DNA of 36,785 nt from CAIODY01 sp041192505. GTDB taxonomy: Bacteria; Bacteroidota; Bacteroidia; Chitinophagales; CAIODY01. The DNA lies in NCBI GenBank assembly GCA_041192505.1, contig JBEEMV010000044.1, positions 1 through 36,785 on the forward strand, in the 5' to 3' direction. The notes beneath the pieces are model-generated. The model was not told the origin of the DNA. It saw only the letters and a program-made list of their open reading frames with translations, and did not search any database. Position numbers and translations under genes: made by a program. This document shows, in pieces, positions 16,965 through 27,080 of the stretch; within the stretch, counting starts at the first letter, position 1; the number at the start of each line of letters is the position of its first letter.

Positions 16965-17045
16965 TGTTTTCATAAAAGGTAAAGTTCTGATTGGGTTTGA
17001 GGAACTTTACGAACCCCGGCTTTTCAAAGTCGGGGTTTTGTGTTT
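16965..17045 (+). ncRNA. Candidate small structured RNA
   Basis: In the gap between the divergent fcl and holB genes the plus strand has two hairpins in series. The first pairs GTAAAGTTC (16979-16987) with GAACTTTAC (17002-17010), 9 bp around a 14-nt loop. The second is an intrinsic terminator. No plus-strand gene lies between the upstream hydrolase and this terminator, so the terminator appears to end a short independent transcript of about 80 nt. It could instead be a transcription attenuator for holB, whose ATG is 100 bases downstream. The minus-strand frame here encodes no recognisable protein. Confidence 0.5.
17012..17045 (+). terminator. Rho-independent terminator with no upstream gene on its strand
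   Basis: ACCCCGGCTTT pairs with AAAGTCGGGGT (one G-T wobble) at 17013-17036, followed by TTTGTGTTTTT. Strong GC stem and T-rich tail on the plus strand only. Confidence 0.75.
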
Positions 17046-17140
17046 TTATTACGCCAGTAAAATTGTTGTTTGCTACATTTCCTATGTTATTTTCACGTAG
17101 CAATTAGCTATCTTTCAGCCATCAATAATTAACTTATTTC

Positions 17141-18268
17141 ATGCAGTTTAATCAAGTAATTGGTCAGCATTCGTTAAAGCAAAATCTTATTAGCAGTGTA
17201 AAATCGGGCATGATACCGCATGCACAATTATTTGTAGGCAATGAAGGTACAGGCGCTTTGCCATTGGCTTTGGCATACATTCAATACATAGTATGCGAAG
17301 AAAAAACAGATTTTGATTCGTGTGGTACATGCAGCGGATGCAAAAAAGTACAAAAACTAATTCATCCTGATATTCATTTTACCATGCCCGTAACCAAGCA
17401 TCCTAATAAAGAATATAAGGCTGGCGAAACACCCTATAGTATTGATTGGATAAAAGAATGGCGACAAACTGTAATTGAAAATGCGTATTTTAATTTTAAT
17501 GATTGGATGAAATTGCAAGCTGGCGAAACCAATACACAAGGCAACATTAATGCACATGAATGTAGCGATATACTTAACTTTTTAAATCTTAAAAGTTTTG
17601 AAAGCGGTTATAAATTTTTAATTATTTGGATGGCTGAATACTTGGGCAACGATGGCAACAGATTATTAAAACAGATTGAGGAACCCGAAGAAAAAACACT
17701 TATTATTTTAATAGCCGAAAACTACGAACAAATTTTAGGCACCATTCAATCACGAACACAGCTGGTAAAAATTGCACCCTTGCTGCCCCACGATATTAAA
17801 AATGGATTGATAGAACTAAAACAAATAGATGAGCAAAAAGCACTAACCATAGCCACCATAGCCGATGGCAATTTTAGATTAGCCCTGCAATTATTAGAAG
17901 AAAAAGATGATGAAACAGAAAAATTGTTTTTAGATTGGATGCAAATACTGATTAAAAAAAACAAGAAAGATTGGAACACCTTTAACGAACAGATGGTAAA
18001 ACTAAAACGTGATAACCAAAAGTATTTTGTAAAGTATGGCTTGCATTTAGTTAGAGAATCGTTTTTAAATAAAGAAAACAATTATACATCGGCGGCTTGG
18101 AATGATAGAGAAAAAGCTTTTTGCCCTTATATGGCACAACGTCTATCAGTAGATGGTTTTAACCAATTAGCTGATATATTAAATCAACTGCATTTTCATA
18201 TCGAACGAAATGCAAACACTAAAATATTATTTATGCATAATAGCTTTTTGATTTCAAATTTATTTTAA
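17141..18268 (+). CDS. holB: DNA polymerase III subunit delta' (clamp-loader)
   Basis: A 375-residue AAA+-like clamp-loader subunit. The start QFNQVIGQHSLKQNLISSVK and MIPHAQLFVGNEG are typical. The P-loop position reads GNEGTGALP (33-41) and lacks the GK[ST] of DnaX, as expected for delta', which does not hydrolyse ATP. Zinc-module cysteines are at 52, 61, 64 and 67. IQSRTQ (sensor-1 SRC-like region) follows. The C-terminal oligomerisation domain is less conserved. The Sir2 gene begins one base after its stop, so they form an operon. Confidence 0.88.
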   Translation: MQFNQVIGQHSLKQNLISSVKSGMIPHAQLFVGNEGTGALPLALAYIQYIVCEEKTDFDSCGTCSGCKKVQKLIHPDIHFTMPVTKHPNKEYKAGETPYSIDWIKEWRQTVIENAYFNFNDWMKLQAGETNTQGNINAHECSDILNFLNLKSFESGYKFLIIWMAEYLGNDGNRLLKQIEEPEEKTLIILIAENYEQILGTIQSRTQLVKIAPLLPHDIKNGLIELKQIDEQKALTIATIADGNFRLALQLLEEKDDETEKLFLDWMQILIKKNKKDWNTFNEQMVKLKRDNQKYFVKYGLHLVRESFLNKENNYTSAAWNDREKAFCPYMAQRLSVDGFNQLADILNQLHFHIERNANTKILFMHNSFLISNLF

Positions 18269-18269
18269 A

Positions 18270-18950
18270 ATGAAAAAACGAATTGTAGTATTAACAGGTG
18301 CTGGAATAAGCGCCGAAAGCGGCATACAAACATTTAGAGATAGCGATGGCTTGTGGGAAAACCATAAGATTGAAGATGTAGCTACGCCTCAAGCTTTTGA
18401 ACGAAACCCCCAATTAGTATTAAATTTTTATAACCACAGAAGGCAGCAGGTGTTAAACGCCCAACCCAATGTGGCGCATAAAATATTGGTTGAAATGGAA
18501 AGCAAATACGATGTACACATCATTACACAAAACATTGATGATTTGCACGAAAGGGCAGGTAGCAAAAATGTAATGCATCTACATGGCGAAATAGTTTTGT
18601 GTAGAACCACCAACCCCAGCAAACCCAAATTTTATGAATATAACAGCAATTTAAAAGTGGGCGATAAGGGCGAAGATGGCTTTCAGCTGCGCCCACATAT
18701 TGTATGGTTTGGCGAAGATGTGCCGATGATACAACCTGCATCAACCTTAGTTGCTACCGCCGATATATTTATTATTGTAGGTACTTCGTTAGTAGTGTAT
18801 CCTGCTGCTAATTTGGTAAATAGTGTTAGATACAATACACCGCTTTATGTGGTGGATAAAAAACTACCTAACCTGCCTACCTTAAAAAATTTAACTGCCA
18901 TCGAACAACCTGCTACCATTGGTATGCAACAGTTAATGAAACTGTTGTAA
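18270..18950 (+). CDS. cobB: Sir2-family NAD-dependent protein deacylase
   Basis: A 226-residue sirtuin that removes acyl groups from lysines with NAD. GAGISAESG is at 10-18, QNIDDLHERAG at 88-98, and the catalytic His is His106 in MHLHGE. Tyr54 and Arg57 (YNHR) are the YxxR pair that class III sirtuins such as CobB and SIRT5 use to bind succinyl or malonyl groups, so desuccinylation is likely in addition to deacetylation. The zinc-ribbon cysteines are missing: only Cys112 stands in the segment where CxxC pairs are usual. It starts immediately after holB. Confidence 0.92.
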   Translation: MKKRIVVLTGAGISAESGIQTFRDSDGLWENHKIEDVATPQAFERNPQLVLNFYNHRRQQVLNAQPNVAHKILVEMESKYDVHIITQNIDDLHERAGSKNVMHLHGEIVLCRTTNPSKPKFYEYNSNLKVGDKGEDGFQLRPHIVWFGEDVPMIQPASTLVATADIFIIVGTSLVVYPAANLVNSVRYNTPLYVVDKKLPNLPTLKNLTAIEQPATIGMQQLMKLL

Positions 18951-19002
18951 GGTGTGCCTAAATGTTCCGAAAGTTCGAAACAATAGCGGTAGTTACAGCT
19001 TA

Positions 19003-19035
19003 AATCCTGACAGGTTTTAAAAACCTGTCAGGATT
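19003..19035. terminator. Perfect palindrome between convergent genes (bidirectional terminator)
   Basis: AATCCTGACAGGTTTT and its reverse complement form a near-perfect 16-bp stem with almost no loop, between the sir2 stop (18950) and the sprA stop (19043). Placement between convergent genes suggests termination from both sides. The CCTGACAGG/CCTGTCAGG core is also a repeat I remember from other Bacteroidota genomes. Confidence 0.65.
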
Positions 19036-19042
19036 GCTTAAC

Positions 19043-22000
19043 TTACTGCGGCGCTAATGTAAATCTTACTTTTATACCAGCCTTTACAGCCGTGATTGGG
19101 AAGCTGGCAGAGGTAGCAGGAATGGTACGGCGGTAATCATAAAATAAGCGAATATTTACACGGTTGTTTACCACATAATCTATATAAGGTGCTATGCCTA
19201 TGCTTTTCATGCCTCGGGTAAAGCCTTGTATGTTTTGATCTAATTTATAGTTTGCCGTTTTATCATTGCGATACGAAAAATCGAATCGGAAAGTAAGATC
19301 ATTATCTAATTTTACTTTTTTCTTTCCGTTTTTAAAAGGCAATGTTATCCCTTTTCGTTTATAACCCATGCCTATCGTTATTTCTTGTCCACGGGTTTCA
19401 CTTAATTGATAATCGATAAAACTCATATTCAGTGTTCTATTTCGTTTATAATCTACTTTGGTTGTGATATTGTTTTTCCATGTAATATCAACACCAATTA
19501 ATGGGGCAAATTGTTCGGTAATGCTAATCATCGGAATATTTAAGTACGAAACAAAGTTGTGATTTAATGAATCGATGGCATAAGGCCACATCATACTATT
19601 TTGAAATGTGCCTAATAGAAAATCAGGATTAGTCATAAAACTACCCACATTAAATGTTGAATTGTAGGCATGATTTATATTGGCTTGCGTTATCAATTTT
19701 TTTAAGCCCGGCAATTTTGAAAGGCCTGTATAACTTACTCTCCAATTAGGTTTTGGTAATAATTTAAATAATTGATCAACAGTGCTATTAGCCAATTTAG
19801 GATTAGCATAAGTAGATAAAAATGCAGGGATTAAAACCGATTGTGAGTAGGGTCCATAGCCTTGATAATAACCTGGCAACGAATCAATTTCTTTTTGGCT
19901 ATAAGGATTTTGTGTACCTAACGATTTTGAAATTTCTTTTCGCTTGGCTTCAAATTGTTTAAACAATCCCGAAAAACCATCTTTATCCGTTTTATCAAAA
20001 AAAGTATTTAGGGCAATAAACGATACCGTCATACTGCCATTTACCACTTTGCTTAATGCAGCAAAATCACTAATACTATCTGGTCGTTTATAATTTTCCG
20101 ATAAATTTCGAGAATAGGTTCGGGTTACTGTTAAATCTACTCTCATATCCGTAATCGGTTCTAAATTAGCAGTAATATTCCATGTTTCGGTACTGCGCTG
20201 GGTAAAGGGTGTAAACAATTTTGTATCGCCCGATAAGGCATTAATTTGAACAGATGAAAGTGTATTCAAATAATTTGGCGAAATCTGTTGCCCAGTTAAA
20301 AACTGCCAACCCGGTTGTTGCCACGATGAGTCCATCCCCAAATATCTTGTACTGCGTAAATAGCCCGGCATCACGGTTCCATTATCTTGCGATAAGTTTA
20401 CCGATATTCTTTTCAAACTCATCATAGGTTTTAAAAGTGTATAAACCACTGGGTTTAATTTGGGTTCATCATTTTTCTTTTTCACTTTTCCTTTTGCATC
20501 TACTTCGGTAGTTGCTTTCTTCGGTCCTTTCTGCGATTCATCATCCTTAGGTGCAGCTTCGGCAGCTTTGCTTTTGTTTTGCTGCATCAATGTTTTGGTA
20601 TTGTATCGTTTTAAAAATTTTACTTTATTGTATAAATTATTAAAATTAAAATCGGTGTTTAATTGTTGGTTTTGTGTGTTCTGCAAAGTATTGCCCAAGC
20701 TTTCGTATGTAAGTGGCGCTGTAACCCATGTATAAGTTGATGCATAAGTAGCTTTCATGGTTATCCAATCGGTAAGCGGAAATTTACTAAGCGGCACCAT
20801 GTAGCTTGCGTTTAATGAATGATTGTATCCAATAGTTCGCTTTAATTGTTTGATGCGATTAATGATGGTATCTTTTTCGGCTTTGGTATCAATTTTACCA
20901 TATGGTTCATCAATTCTCGAATTGTTGGTAGCATTAAAATCAATAGATATACTTCGGGTTACATCCCATCGCATGGAGTAATTACGCATCATGGTAAAAT
21001 ACTTGTTATAAGTAGGTGGCAATGGAATTTCATCGGTACTAAATCGGCGCAAATGTGTTTCGCCGTATTGCCTATCGGCATCGGCTTTAAAGCTAAAGCT
21101 ACTTGGTAATATGTTAAAATTAAAATCACGAATAAGAGCTAAATATTTGCCACCAAATTTCACAAAACTAAATGGTGTAATATATTTTTGTTTGATAGCA
21201 TAATTATAGCCAATACCGCCTTTGTATTTTTTTAATACATCGCTTTCGTAAGTAGGGTTGTGTTTAAATGTTTCGGTAAATGAATAGCTAACATTAAAAT
21301 TTTCGATATTGGTAGGCAAATTAAGTTTGCCAAGTTTTGTTTTTTTAGGTCGGTTAATTCTTACATTGGTTAAATTCCAACTTTTAATACCTACATAATC
21401 TTGCGCAATGTATTTTAATGAATCAGCATAGCTTTTACCACGTAATACTTTTGCTTGCGCTAATTCATCTTTCAGTTTTACATCTAATTGATAAGGATCG
21501 TATTGCGGATTGCTAAATTGTTCGCTAATACTAGCATACAATGGCAATTTTAAACCCAATGCTTCGGGCAATAATTTTCCTAATTCTACATTACCCGATA
21601 CATTATATTGATAAAAATTATCCTTAAATCGTTGTGCTAATTTTTGTTCTAACGAGCCATAGCCAATAGTATGCATTGTACCCGATGCAGATATAGTTCC
21701 TAAATCGGCCAATTTAATATCGGTTCTTAATAATGCTGCATAGCCACCATTTTCATCAAAGCCACTTAATCGCAATTCATCAAACCATATTTCGCCACAT
21801 TTATTTTGTCCATCATCAACATCGGTAGTGCTGCCTCGTTGCGGATTACGAACCCCCATCATACATGTTTTTACTAATCCTAAATCGGGTGTGCCTTTTA
21901 CAGTAAGCGTAATACCATTAGCCAATATAACTTTAAAAGGTGCATACTGTGGCTTGTTTTGGGCAATTCGTTTTTGCTTTAATGCCGTAAGCGAATCTAA

Positions 22001-25000
22001 AAATAAATCTACAGTATTGGCATCGGGCCATACGGCGTATGGGTCGGTAGCGGCTGTGCCTGTTATTTTTAATGGTACTGCATATTCATAATAGTTATCT
22101 GTAAAATCGGTACCAAAGCGAATAAAACCATACAAATCATTATCTTTTAATGCCGTTTGCCCAACCGTAGATTCAGCATGAATAAAGAATTTTACTTCTT
22201 TAAAAGTTCGCATATCTAAATTCAAAGTTTTATAAACTGCTCTGGCATCGCCATCTTTTAAGCCGCAAACTTGTAATGAAATAGATTGTTCGTTTGCCAA
22301 CACATTGGCTTGTGTGGTTAATACATTGGTTCGTTCAATACCCGGCGGTAATATATAACCCACAGGTTGTTTTGATGCGTTCTCTTCTAAGTTTACCGAT
22401 GTTACATTAAAATAAGTTCCTGTATTATGGTCATCAATTAATTGTTCGCCAGCCGACTCTAACGAGAATGGATAACGGCGCCATTGATTACGGGTCATTT
22501 GCAGTTTTGCAAATCGGCAAATGACCGAATCCGAAAATCCATTCAAATACATTCTAATAAATCGAATAGATTTAAAATCATTAATCGTTCCTATCTTTTT
22601 TTCATAGCTGCTAATCGGTATTTTAAATTGATAATATTTGGCGGTAGCCGTTGATCCATCTTTTAATTTTACAGGTGCTTCACGAACATTGTTTACAAAG
22701 TTCGAACCTATTTGCATATTGGGTTGCAAGTGTACACGATATTGAAAATAATTTTCTGATTCGCTTAATGAATTGTCTTTATTAATGTCTTCGCTTTCAG
22801 GAATATTAGTAGCTGCTGTTGAGTATTTTTCAGGCGATTGCCCATCGGTAGGCGAATTGCCTTGGGCATTATTATATCTTTTATATCGTTCTAAAATGGG
22901 TGTAACGGCATTATCAAAATCAGTTCCTCTATAAAAATGGTAGTTATCGTTTGATGGATCTGCTTGAACACTGTTTACCGTTGAAGCTGCGAAAGGCTTG
23001 CCATCGGCGGCTGTAGCGGCTGTTGATATATTGCCTACATATCGGGCAAATGTAGTTCTTTCTAAATCATCAGTACAACCATCATAGCCCACATCTTGTA
23101 TAGCTCTTACATTTTGATCATTATCAAATGCATTGGTAATAGGTTGTTGATTGGTAGGCACAAAACCCCAAGTGGTAGCTTGTTTGGCGCTTACATCATT
23201 GGCATCACGTGGCAATCCATTTTCATAAAACTTACGATGATCTTTTAAAATATCTTCTGATACGGTTCCTAAATTAAAATACAAATCGCCCGTATTGCTG
23301 CTTAATGCACCATTAGTACTATAAGGATCAAGCATCCAAAATTCAACAAATTCAATATTTGCAGTTTCAAAATCGCTGTATTCAATACTTCGGGTAATGC
23401 CACCCCAACGCTTTGTAGGGTTAGCCAACGATCCATCGCTGTTCATTCCTTTATAATCAAAATTGTATGGCCCTTTTCGTTTCGGATTAAAAAACACATC
23501 GAAAGAAGTAAGCGTTAATGGTGTGCCAGGCGCTAATTGTTTATCAGGAAACAATTCTTTTTCTTCAATTTCACGAATAAATAAATTTGATTGCTCGGTA
23601 TTGCTGGTAAGGTTAGATGCAAAGCCATTAGCAGCTCGGGTAAAATATGGATCGATATTATACCAAGCTAATTTACCACGATTAAATCCATAATTTAATG
23701 AATCGGAATGTGATTCGGGAAATAGCTCTTGCCCTGCTGCACCACGGCTTGCATTCTGCGGTGTACTGGCAATAGCCCAACTTGTAAGCGGAAATTTTAA
23801 ATCATAATTACTTTGTGCCCCTTCAAAATCATCAATATACACTTGCCCTGCATCGCCAATGGCTTTGCTATGCCCAGGTATTAATTTAGCGGCTTCTATC
23901 GTTACATTAATATTAGATTTTTCTTTCGATTCATAAATTGGCAATTTATTTAAAGCCTTGGTTATAAATCCGCTTTTTTGCGAATAATGTACATCGCCGC
24001 CCACTACAGCATTGCTAATTGGATCATCGCCTACTAATACTTTTTGAGTAAATGGTCGTTCGCTTAAATGCAACCATGTAGCACCCAAATTCAAATGTTC
24101 GTTTACATAATAATCAAATCTATTTCCAATAAAAGTTTTTACTTGCCCTAATCCTGCAAAGGCATTATTTTCAAATTTTACTTTAATAGGTTGCCCACTA
24201 TTCATGATGCCTTCATTCAATATTTTCACTCTACCCAAATTATAATCTACCGAATAATCTACATTTTCTTTTAATTCTTGTCCGCCACTACTCACTTTTA
24301 CCGAGCCTTGCGGCAAATTAAATGCACCTAAATAAATTTCGCTTGCCGAGTTAGATTTATAACTGCCTTTAATATTGAATCTATTTTTTTCAGGATATTG
24401 TTGGGCTTCGGTTTTTGTTTTGTCATACAATTCTTGATACACATATTTGTTGGCTATAAATTGGTCATCTTGCGTATTCTGAAATTTTGCTTTTAAATCA
24501 TTTCCAAATGGTTCAATTACCGGAAATATTAATCTACCACTTTGCGGAATGATGGTAATGTTAGGAATGAAATCGAAAATACCATCGGGTGTTGGATCGT
24601 TTTGAGTATTTAATCTATCTAAATTTAATAACCTAATTAATGGCACACCCATTACCGAACCATCAGTTAAATAGCGCTTTTCGCCACCGCCCGATGTTAA
24701 GTAAGTTACATCTAATTTAAAATCGGTAGCCGATATTTGATAAGCGCCTAACGAATAAATATTTTTCATCATCAACTTCCATAGCGGCAAAGTAGTATTA
24801 GCAATTTGCGATTTTAATAATTTCAAAAACAATACATTTTGCGAAGTAGTAGTTGGCGTACCGCCTGTTCCTGTGGTAGCACCAGCGCCATTTACAGTAG
24901 GAATGTCTTCCGAAAATTCGCCTACTTTATAAGTCTTTCCATTGTAAGTATATTCGTAGGCCACCGCCAATACATCACTCGAATTTAAAGTTTGTTGTAA

Positions 25001-26341
25001 AGATAAAAAACCTAATTGCGGATATAATACATACTCGGTAGCAGCTAATTTACGAGCAAATGTTTTTTCGTAAATTAATGGATTAGGATCGTTTACAAAA
25101 ATACCAGTGGTAATAGAACTTACTACCGAATTTGTATTTCTACATCTTGCATCATTTTTTAAAGATGAATACAAACTATTGTTTTCGTTCTTTGGCAATT
25201 TATCTAAATTAGCTTTTTGCCAACGAGTTTGATAAGGTGAATATTCAGCCAAATCCATTGTACCTACTATATCTCTAACATTTTCGGTAACACCTGTTTT
25301 GTTTGTAATCCAAACCTCAACCCTTGTAATGTTTATACCCGATTGAACGATGGGTAATTTTTTTAACCATGTGTTGTAATTATCTCTAAAAAAATGAGAT
25401 AAAAAAAAGTGTTTGTTGTCTTCGTATTGGTCGGCTTGAATAGAATAGGTTTGAGTTTGAGCGCCGCCTTGAATATTTATTTCTTCCGATTTCGATTTTT
25501 GTTGCGATAAAACAGTGGTTACATTTAAGCGCCCAAATTTCATTTTTGTTTTAATACCAAACAAACTTTGATTGCCCGTTATCAACGAATTATTTAATGG
25601 CAAGCTTACATTACCAGCACCAATGCTTTGTATTATTTCATCATCATGGCCTGTATATTCTAATTTAATTTGATTTTCAAAATCGAAAGTAGCCTGCGTA
25701 TTATAATTGGTAGTAAGCTTCATCTTATCGCCTATTTTGCCTACCAAATTCATATTAATATTCATGTCAAAATCAAATCCGCCTTGCTTTTTTGCCGCTT
25801 GAATTAGGGTAGGATTTTCTACTTTCTGACGATTAACACCAAACGTTAATTCAACATTACCCGATGGACGAATATCTACACCACCAGGGCCAAATAATCT
25901 ATCAATCAGTTGGTTGCTGCCTGCAAATTTTGGTACTGCATTTTTGTTTTCAATTAAATTGTTGGCATTGTTTCTTTGCTTCCAATATTCTGTTTGATCT
26001 TTTTGATATTGATATTTCAAAAACTCATCAAATGTCATGTAGGTAGGGCTTCTATAAAATTTACCTCCAATTGTTTCCGTTAAAATATAACGTTTAGATG
26101 CTGGGTCGTAATCAACTTTTTGATCAATATTTGATGGATTTTTTAAATCTATATTATCCAAAGGTTTATCGTTTATAAAATCGCCACCTTGATCTTGAAT
26201 GGGATAATGCAATTTAATAGAATCTTCTTGCGGCAAATAATTATCTGTAATAATAATTGGCTCGGCAACAAACATGGCTCTACTGCTGTAAATAACCAGC
26301 AATAGCACCATCATAAAACATATTCGAAATACTTTTTTCAA
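19043..26341 (-). CDS. sprA: T9SS outer-membrane translocon SprA (Sov)
   Basis: A 2432-residue protein, close to the roughly 2400 residues of Flavobacterium SprA, whose 36-strand barrel is the export channel of the type IX secretion system. A signal peptide is present (MKKVFRICFMMVLLLVIYSS). After it come the SprA family sequence with YMTFDEFLKYQ, RLFGPGGVDIRPSGNVELTFG, then alternating barrel segments, KVYIDDFEGAQSNYDLKFPL-like plug motif (VYIDDFEGAQ), a long middle with EIWFDELRLSGFDE, and the C-terminal strands ending in VRFTLAPQ. It lies 71 bases after ruvA on the same strand, the arrangement known in other Bacteroidota, suggesting cotranscription. It would export the PKD protein at 7183-13101. 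No por/gld partner genes are here. Confidence 0.96.
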   Translation of the reverse strand: MKKVFRICFMMVLLLVIYSSRAMFVAEPIIITDNYLPQEDSIKLHYPIQDQGGDFINDKPLDNIDLKNPSNIDQKVDYDPASKRYILTETIGGKFYRSPTYMTFDEFLKYQYQKDQTEYWKQRNNANNLIENKNAVPKFAGSNQLIDRLFGPGGVDIRPSGNVELTFGVNRQKVENPTLIQAAKKQGGFDFDMNINMNLVGKIGDKMKLTTNYNTQATFDFENQIKLEYTGHDDEIIQSIGAGNVSLPLNNSLITGNQSLFGIKTKMKFGRLNVTTVLSQQKSKSEEINIQGGAQTQTYSIQADQYEDNKHFFLSHFFRDNYNTWLKKLPIVQSGINITRVEVWITNKTGVTENVRDIVGTMDLAEYSPYQTRWQKANLDKLPKNENNSLYSSLKNDARCRNTNSVVSSITTGIFVNDPNPLIYEKTFARKLAATEYVLYPQLGFLSLQQTLNSSDVLAVAYEYTYNGKTYKVGEFSEDIPTVNGAGATTGTGGTPTTTSQNVLFLKLLKSQIANTTLPLWKLMMKNIYSLGAYQISATDFKLDVTYLTSGGGEKRYLTDGSVMGVPLIRLLNLDRLNTQNDPTPDGIFDFIPNITIIPQSGRLIFPVIEPFGNDLKAKFQNTQDDQFIANKYVYQELYDKTKTEAQQYPEKNRFNIKGSYKSNSASEIYLGAFNLPQGSVKVSSGGQELKENVDYSVDYNLGRVKILNEGIMNSGQPIKVKFENNAFAGLGQVKTFIGNRFDYYVNEHLNLGATWLHLSERPFTQKVLVGDDPISNAVVGGDVHYSQKSGFITKALNKLPIYESKEKSNINVTIEAAKLIPGHSKAIGDAGQVYIDDFEGAQSNYDLKFPLTSWAIASTPQNASRGAAGQELFPESHSDSLNYGFNRGKLAWYNIDPYFTRAANGFASNLTSNTEQSNLFIREIEEKELFPDKQLAPGTPLTLTSFDVFFNPKRKGPYNFDYKGMNSDGSLANPTKRWGGITRSIEYSDFETANIEFVEFWMLDPYSTNGALSSNTGDLYFNLGTVSEDILKDHRKFYENGLPRDANDVSAKQATTWGFVPTNQQPITNAFDNDQNVRAIQDVGYDGCTDDLERTTFARYVGNISTAATAADGKPFAASTVNSVQADPSNDNYHFYRGTDFDNAVTPILERYKRYNNAQGNSPTDGQSPEKYSTAATNIPESEDINKDNSLSESENYFQYRVHLQPNMQIGSNFVNNVREAPVKLKDGSTATAKYYQFKIPISSYEKKIGTINDFKSIRFIRMYLNGFSDSVICRFAKLQMTRNQWRRYPFSLESAGEQLIDDHNTGTYFNVTSVNLEENASKQPVGYILPPGIERTNVLTTQANVLANEQSISLQVCGLKDGDARAVYKTLNLDMRTFKEVKFFIHAESTVGQTALKDNDLYGFIRFGTDFTDNYYEYAVPLKITGTAATDPYAVWPDANTVDLFLDSLTALKQKRIAQNKPQYAPFKVILANGITLTVKGTPDLGLVKTCMMGVRNPQRGSTTDVDDGQNKCGEIWFDELRLSGFDENGGYAALLRTDIKLADLGTISASGTMHTIGYGSLEQKLAQRFKDNFYQYNVSGNVELGKLLPEALGLKLPLYASISEQFSNPQYDPYQLDVKLKDELAQAKVLRGKSYADSLKYIAQDYVGIKSWNLTNVRINRPKKTKLGKLNLPTNIENFNVSYSFTETFKHNPTYESDVLKKYKGGIGYNYAIKQKYITPFSFVKFGGKYLALIRDFNFNILPSSFSFKADADRQYGETHLRRFSTDEIPLPPTYNKYFTMMRNYSMRWDVTRSISIDFNATNNSRIDEPYGKIDTKAEKDTIINRIKQLKRTIGYNHSLNASYMVPLSKFPLTDWITMKATYASTYTWVTAPLTYESLGNTLQNTQNQQLNTDFNFNNLYNKVKFLKRYNTKTLMQQNKSKAAEAAPKDDESQKGPKKATTEVDAKGKVKKKNDEPKLNPVVYTLLKPMMSLKRISVNLSQDNGTVMPGYLRSTRYLGMDSSWQQPGWQFLTGQQISPNYLNTLSSVQINALSGDTKLFTPFTQRSTETWNITANLEPITDMRVDLTVTRTYSRNLSENYKRPDSISDFAALSKVVNGSMTVSFIALNTFFDKTDKDGFSGLFKQFEAKRKEISKSLGTQNPYSQKEIDSLPGYYQGYGPYSQSVLIPAFLSTYANPKLANSTVDQLFKLLPKPNWRVSYTGLSKLPGLKKLITQANINHAYNSTFNVGSFMTNPDFLLGTFQNSMMWPYAIDSLNHNFVSYLNIPMISITEQFAPLIGVDITWKNNITTKVDYKRNRTLNMSFIDYQLSETRGQEITIGMGYKRKGITLPFKNGKKKVKLDNDLTFRFDFSYRNDKTANYKLDQNIQGFTRGMKSIGIAPYIDYVVNNRVNIRLFYDYRRTIPATSASFPITAVKAGIKVRFTLAPQ

Positions 26342-26411
26342 CTACTTGATTTAGGTTTTTTTTATCTTTTTCGGTTTTATTAATTCAGGCTTATGTTTGC
26401 ATACCAAACCA

Positions 26412-27002
26412 CTACATTGCCTTCAAAGCCTCTTTAATTAACACTTCCACTGTATTTATATCAGGTTTAGTTTTTGTAATTTTTGCCACCGCATTATCGG
26501 CTTGGGCTTTATTAAATCCTAAAGCCATCAATGCTGATAACGCCTCTGCTTGAATATTATTGTATGCAAAATGATTGGCAGGCATATTTTTCATATCGGC
26601 TGTTTTTAGCATTTTATCTTTCAGCTCTAAAATCATGCGCTTGGCTGTTTTGGGTCCTATGCCTTTTATTTTTTCTAACAATTTTTCATTTTCCTGAATT
26701 ATGGCTTGTTGAATTTCGTTGGGCTGAATAGATGATAAAATTATTCGAGCCGTAGAACAGCCTACACCACTTACACTTATTAATTGTTGAAATAAAATCT
26801 TTTCCGATTCATCGGCAAAGCCATATAATGTATGAGCATCTTCGGTAATTTGCTGATGAACATGCAGCAAAACAATCTTCTCGTTTTGTATTTTCGAATA
26901 ACAGTTTAATGAAATATTGATGAGATAACCCACACCATTATTTTCTACAATTACCGAAGCTGGGTTTTTTTTGGTAAGCTCCCCTTTTATATATGCAAAC
27001 AT
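26412..27002 (-). CDS. ruvA: Holliday junction branch-migration protein RuvA
   Basis: A 196-residue DNA-binding subunit that holds the four-way junction for RuvB. The OB-fold domain runs from MFAYIKGELT to about 62, with two helix-hairpin-helix motifs at about 72-91 (LISVSGVGCSTA) and 107-126 (KIKGIGPKTAKR). The flexible C-terminal domain III, which contacts RuvB, ends in EVLIKEALKAM. Length is normal. sprA follows 71 bases downstream; ruvB and ruvC are not in the window. Confidence 0.95.
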   Translation of the reverse strand: MFAYIKGELTKKNPASVIVENNGVGYLINISLNCYSKIQNEKIVLLHVHQQITEDAHTLYGFADESEKILFQQLISVSGVGCSTARIILSSIQPNEIQQAIIQENEKLLEKIKGIGPKTAKRMILELKDKMLKTADMKNMPANHFAYNNIQAEALSALMALGFNKAQADNAVAKITKTKPDINTVEVLIKEALKAM

Positions 27003-27080
27003 AGGTTAATGACTAATTTAATTAACAAGATAAAAAACTCTGATTATTATTTTTGCTATACCAGCAATTTTTTGAAAAGG

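Noticed and set aside
16843..17103. An 86-residue minus-strand reading frame upstream of fcl
   Set aside because: Composition is low-complexity, no motif is recognised, and it covers the plus-strand hairpins and terminator; most likely chance.
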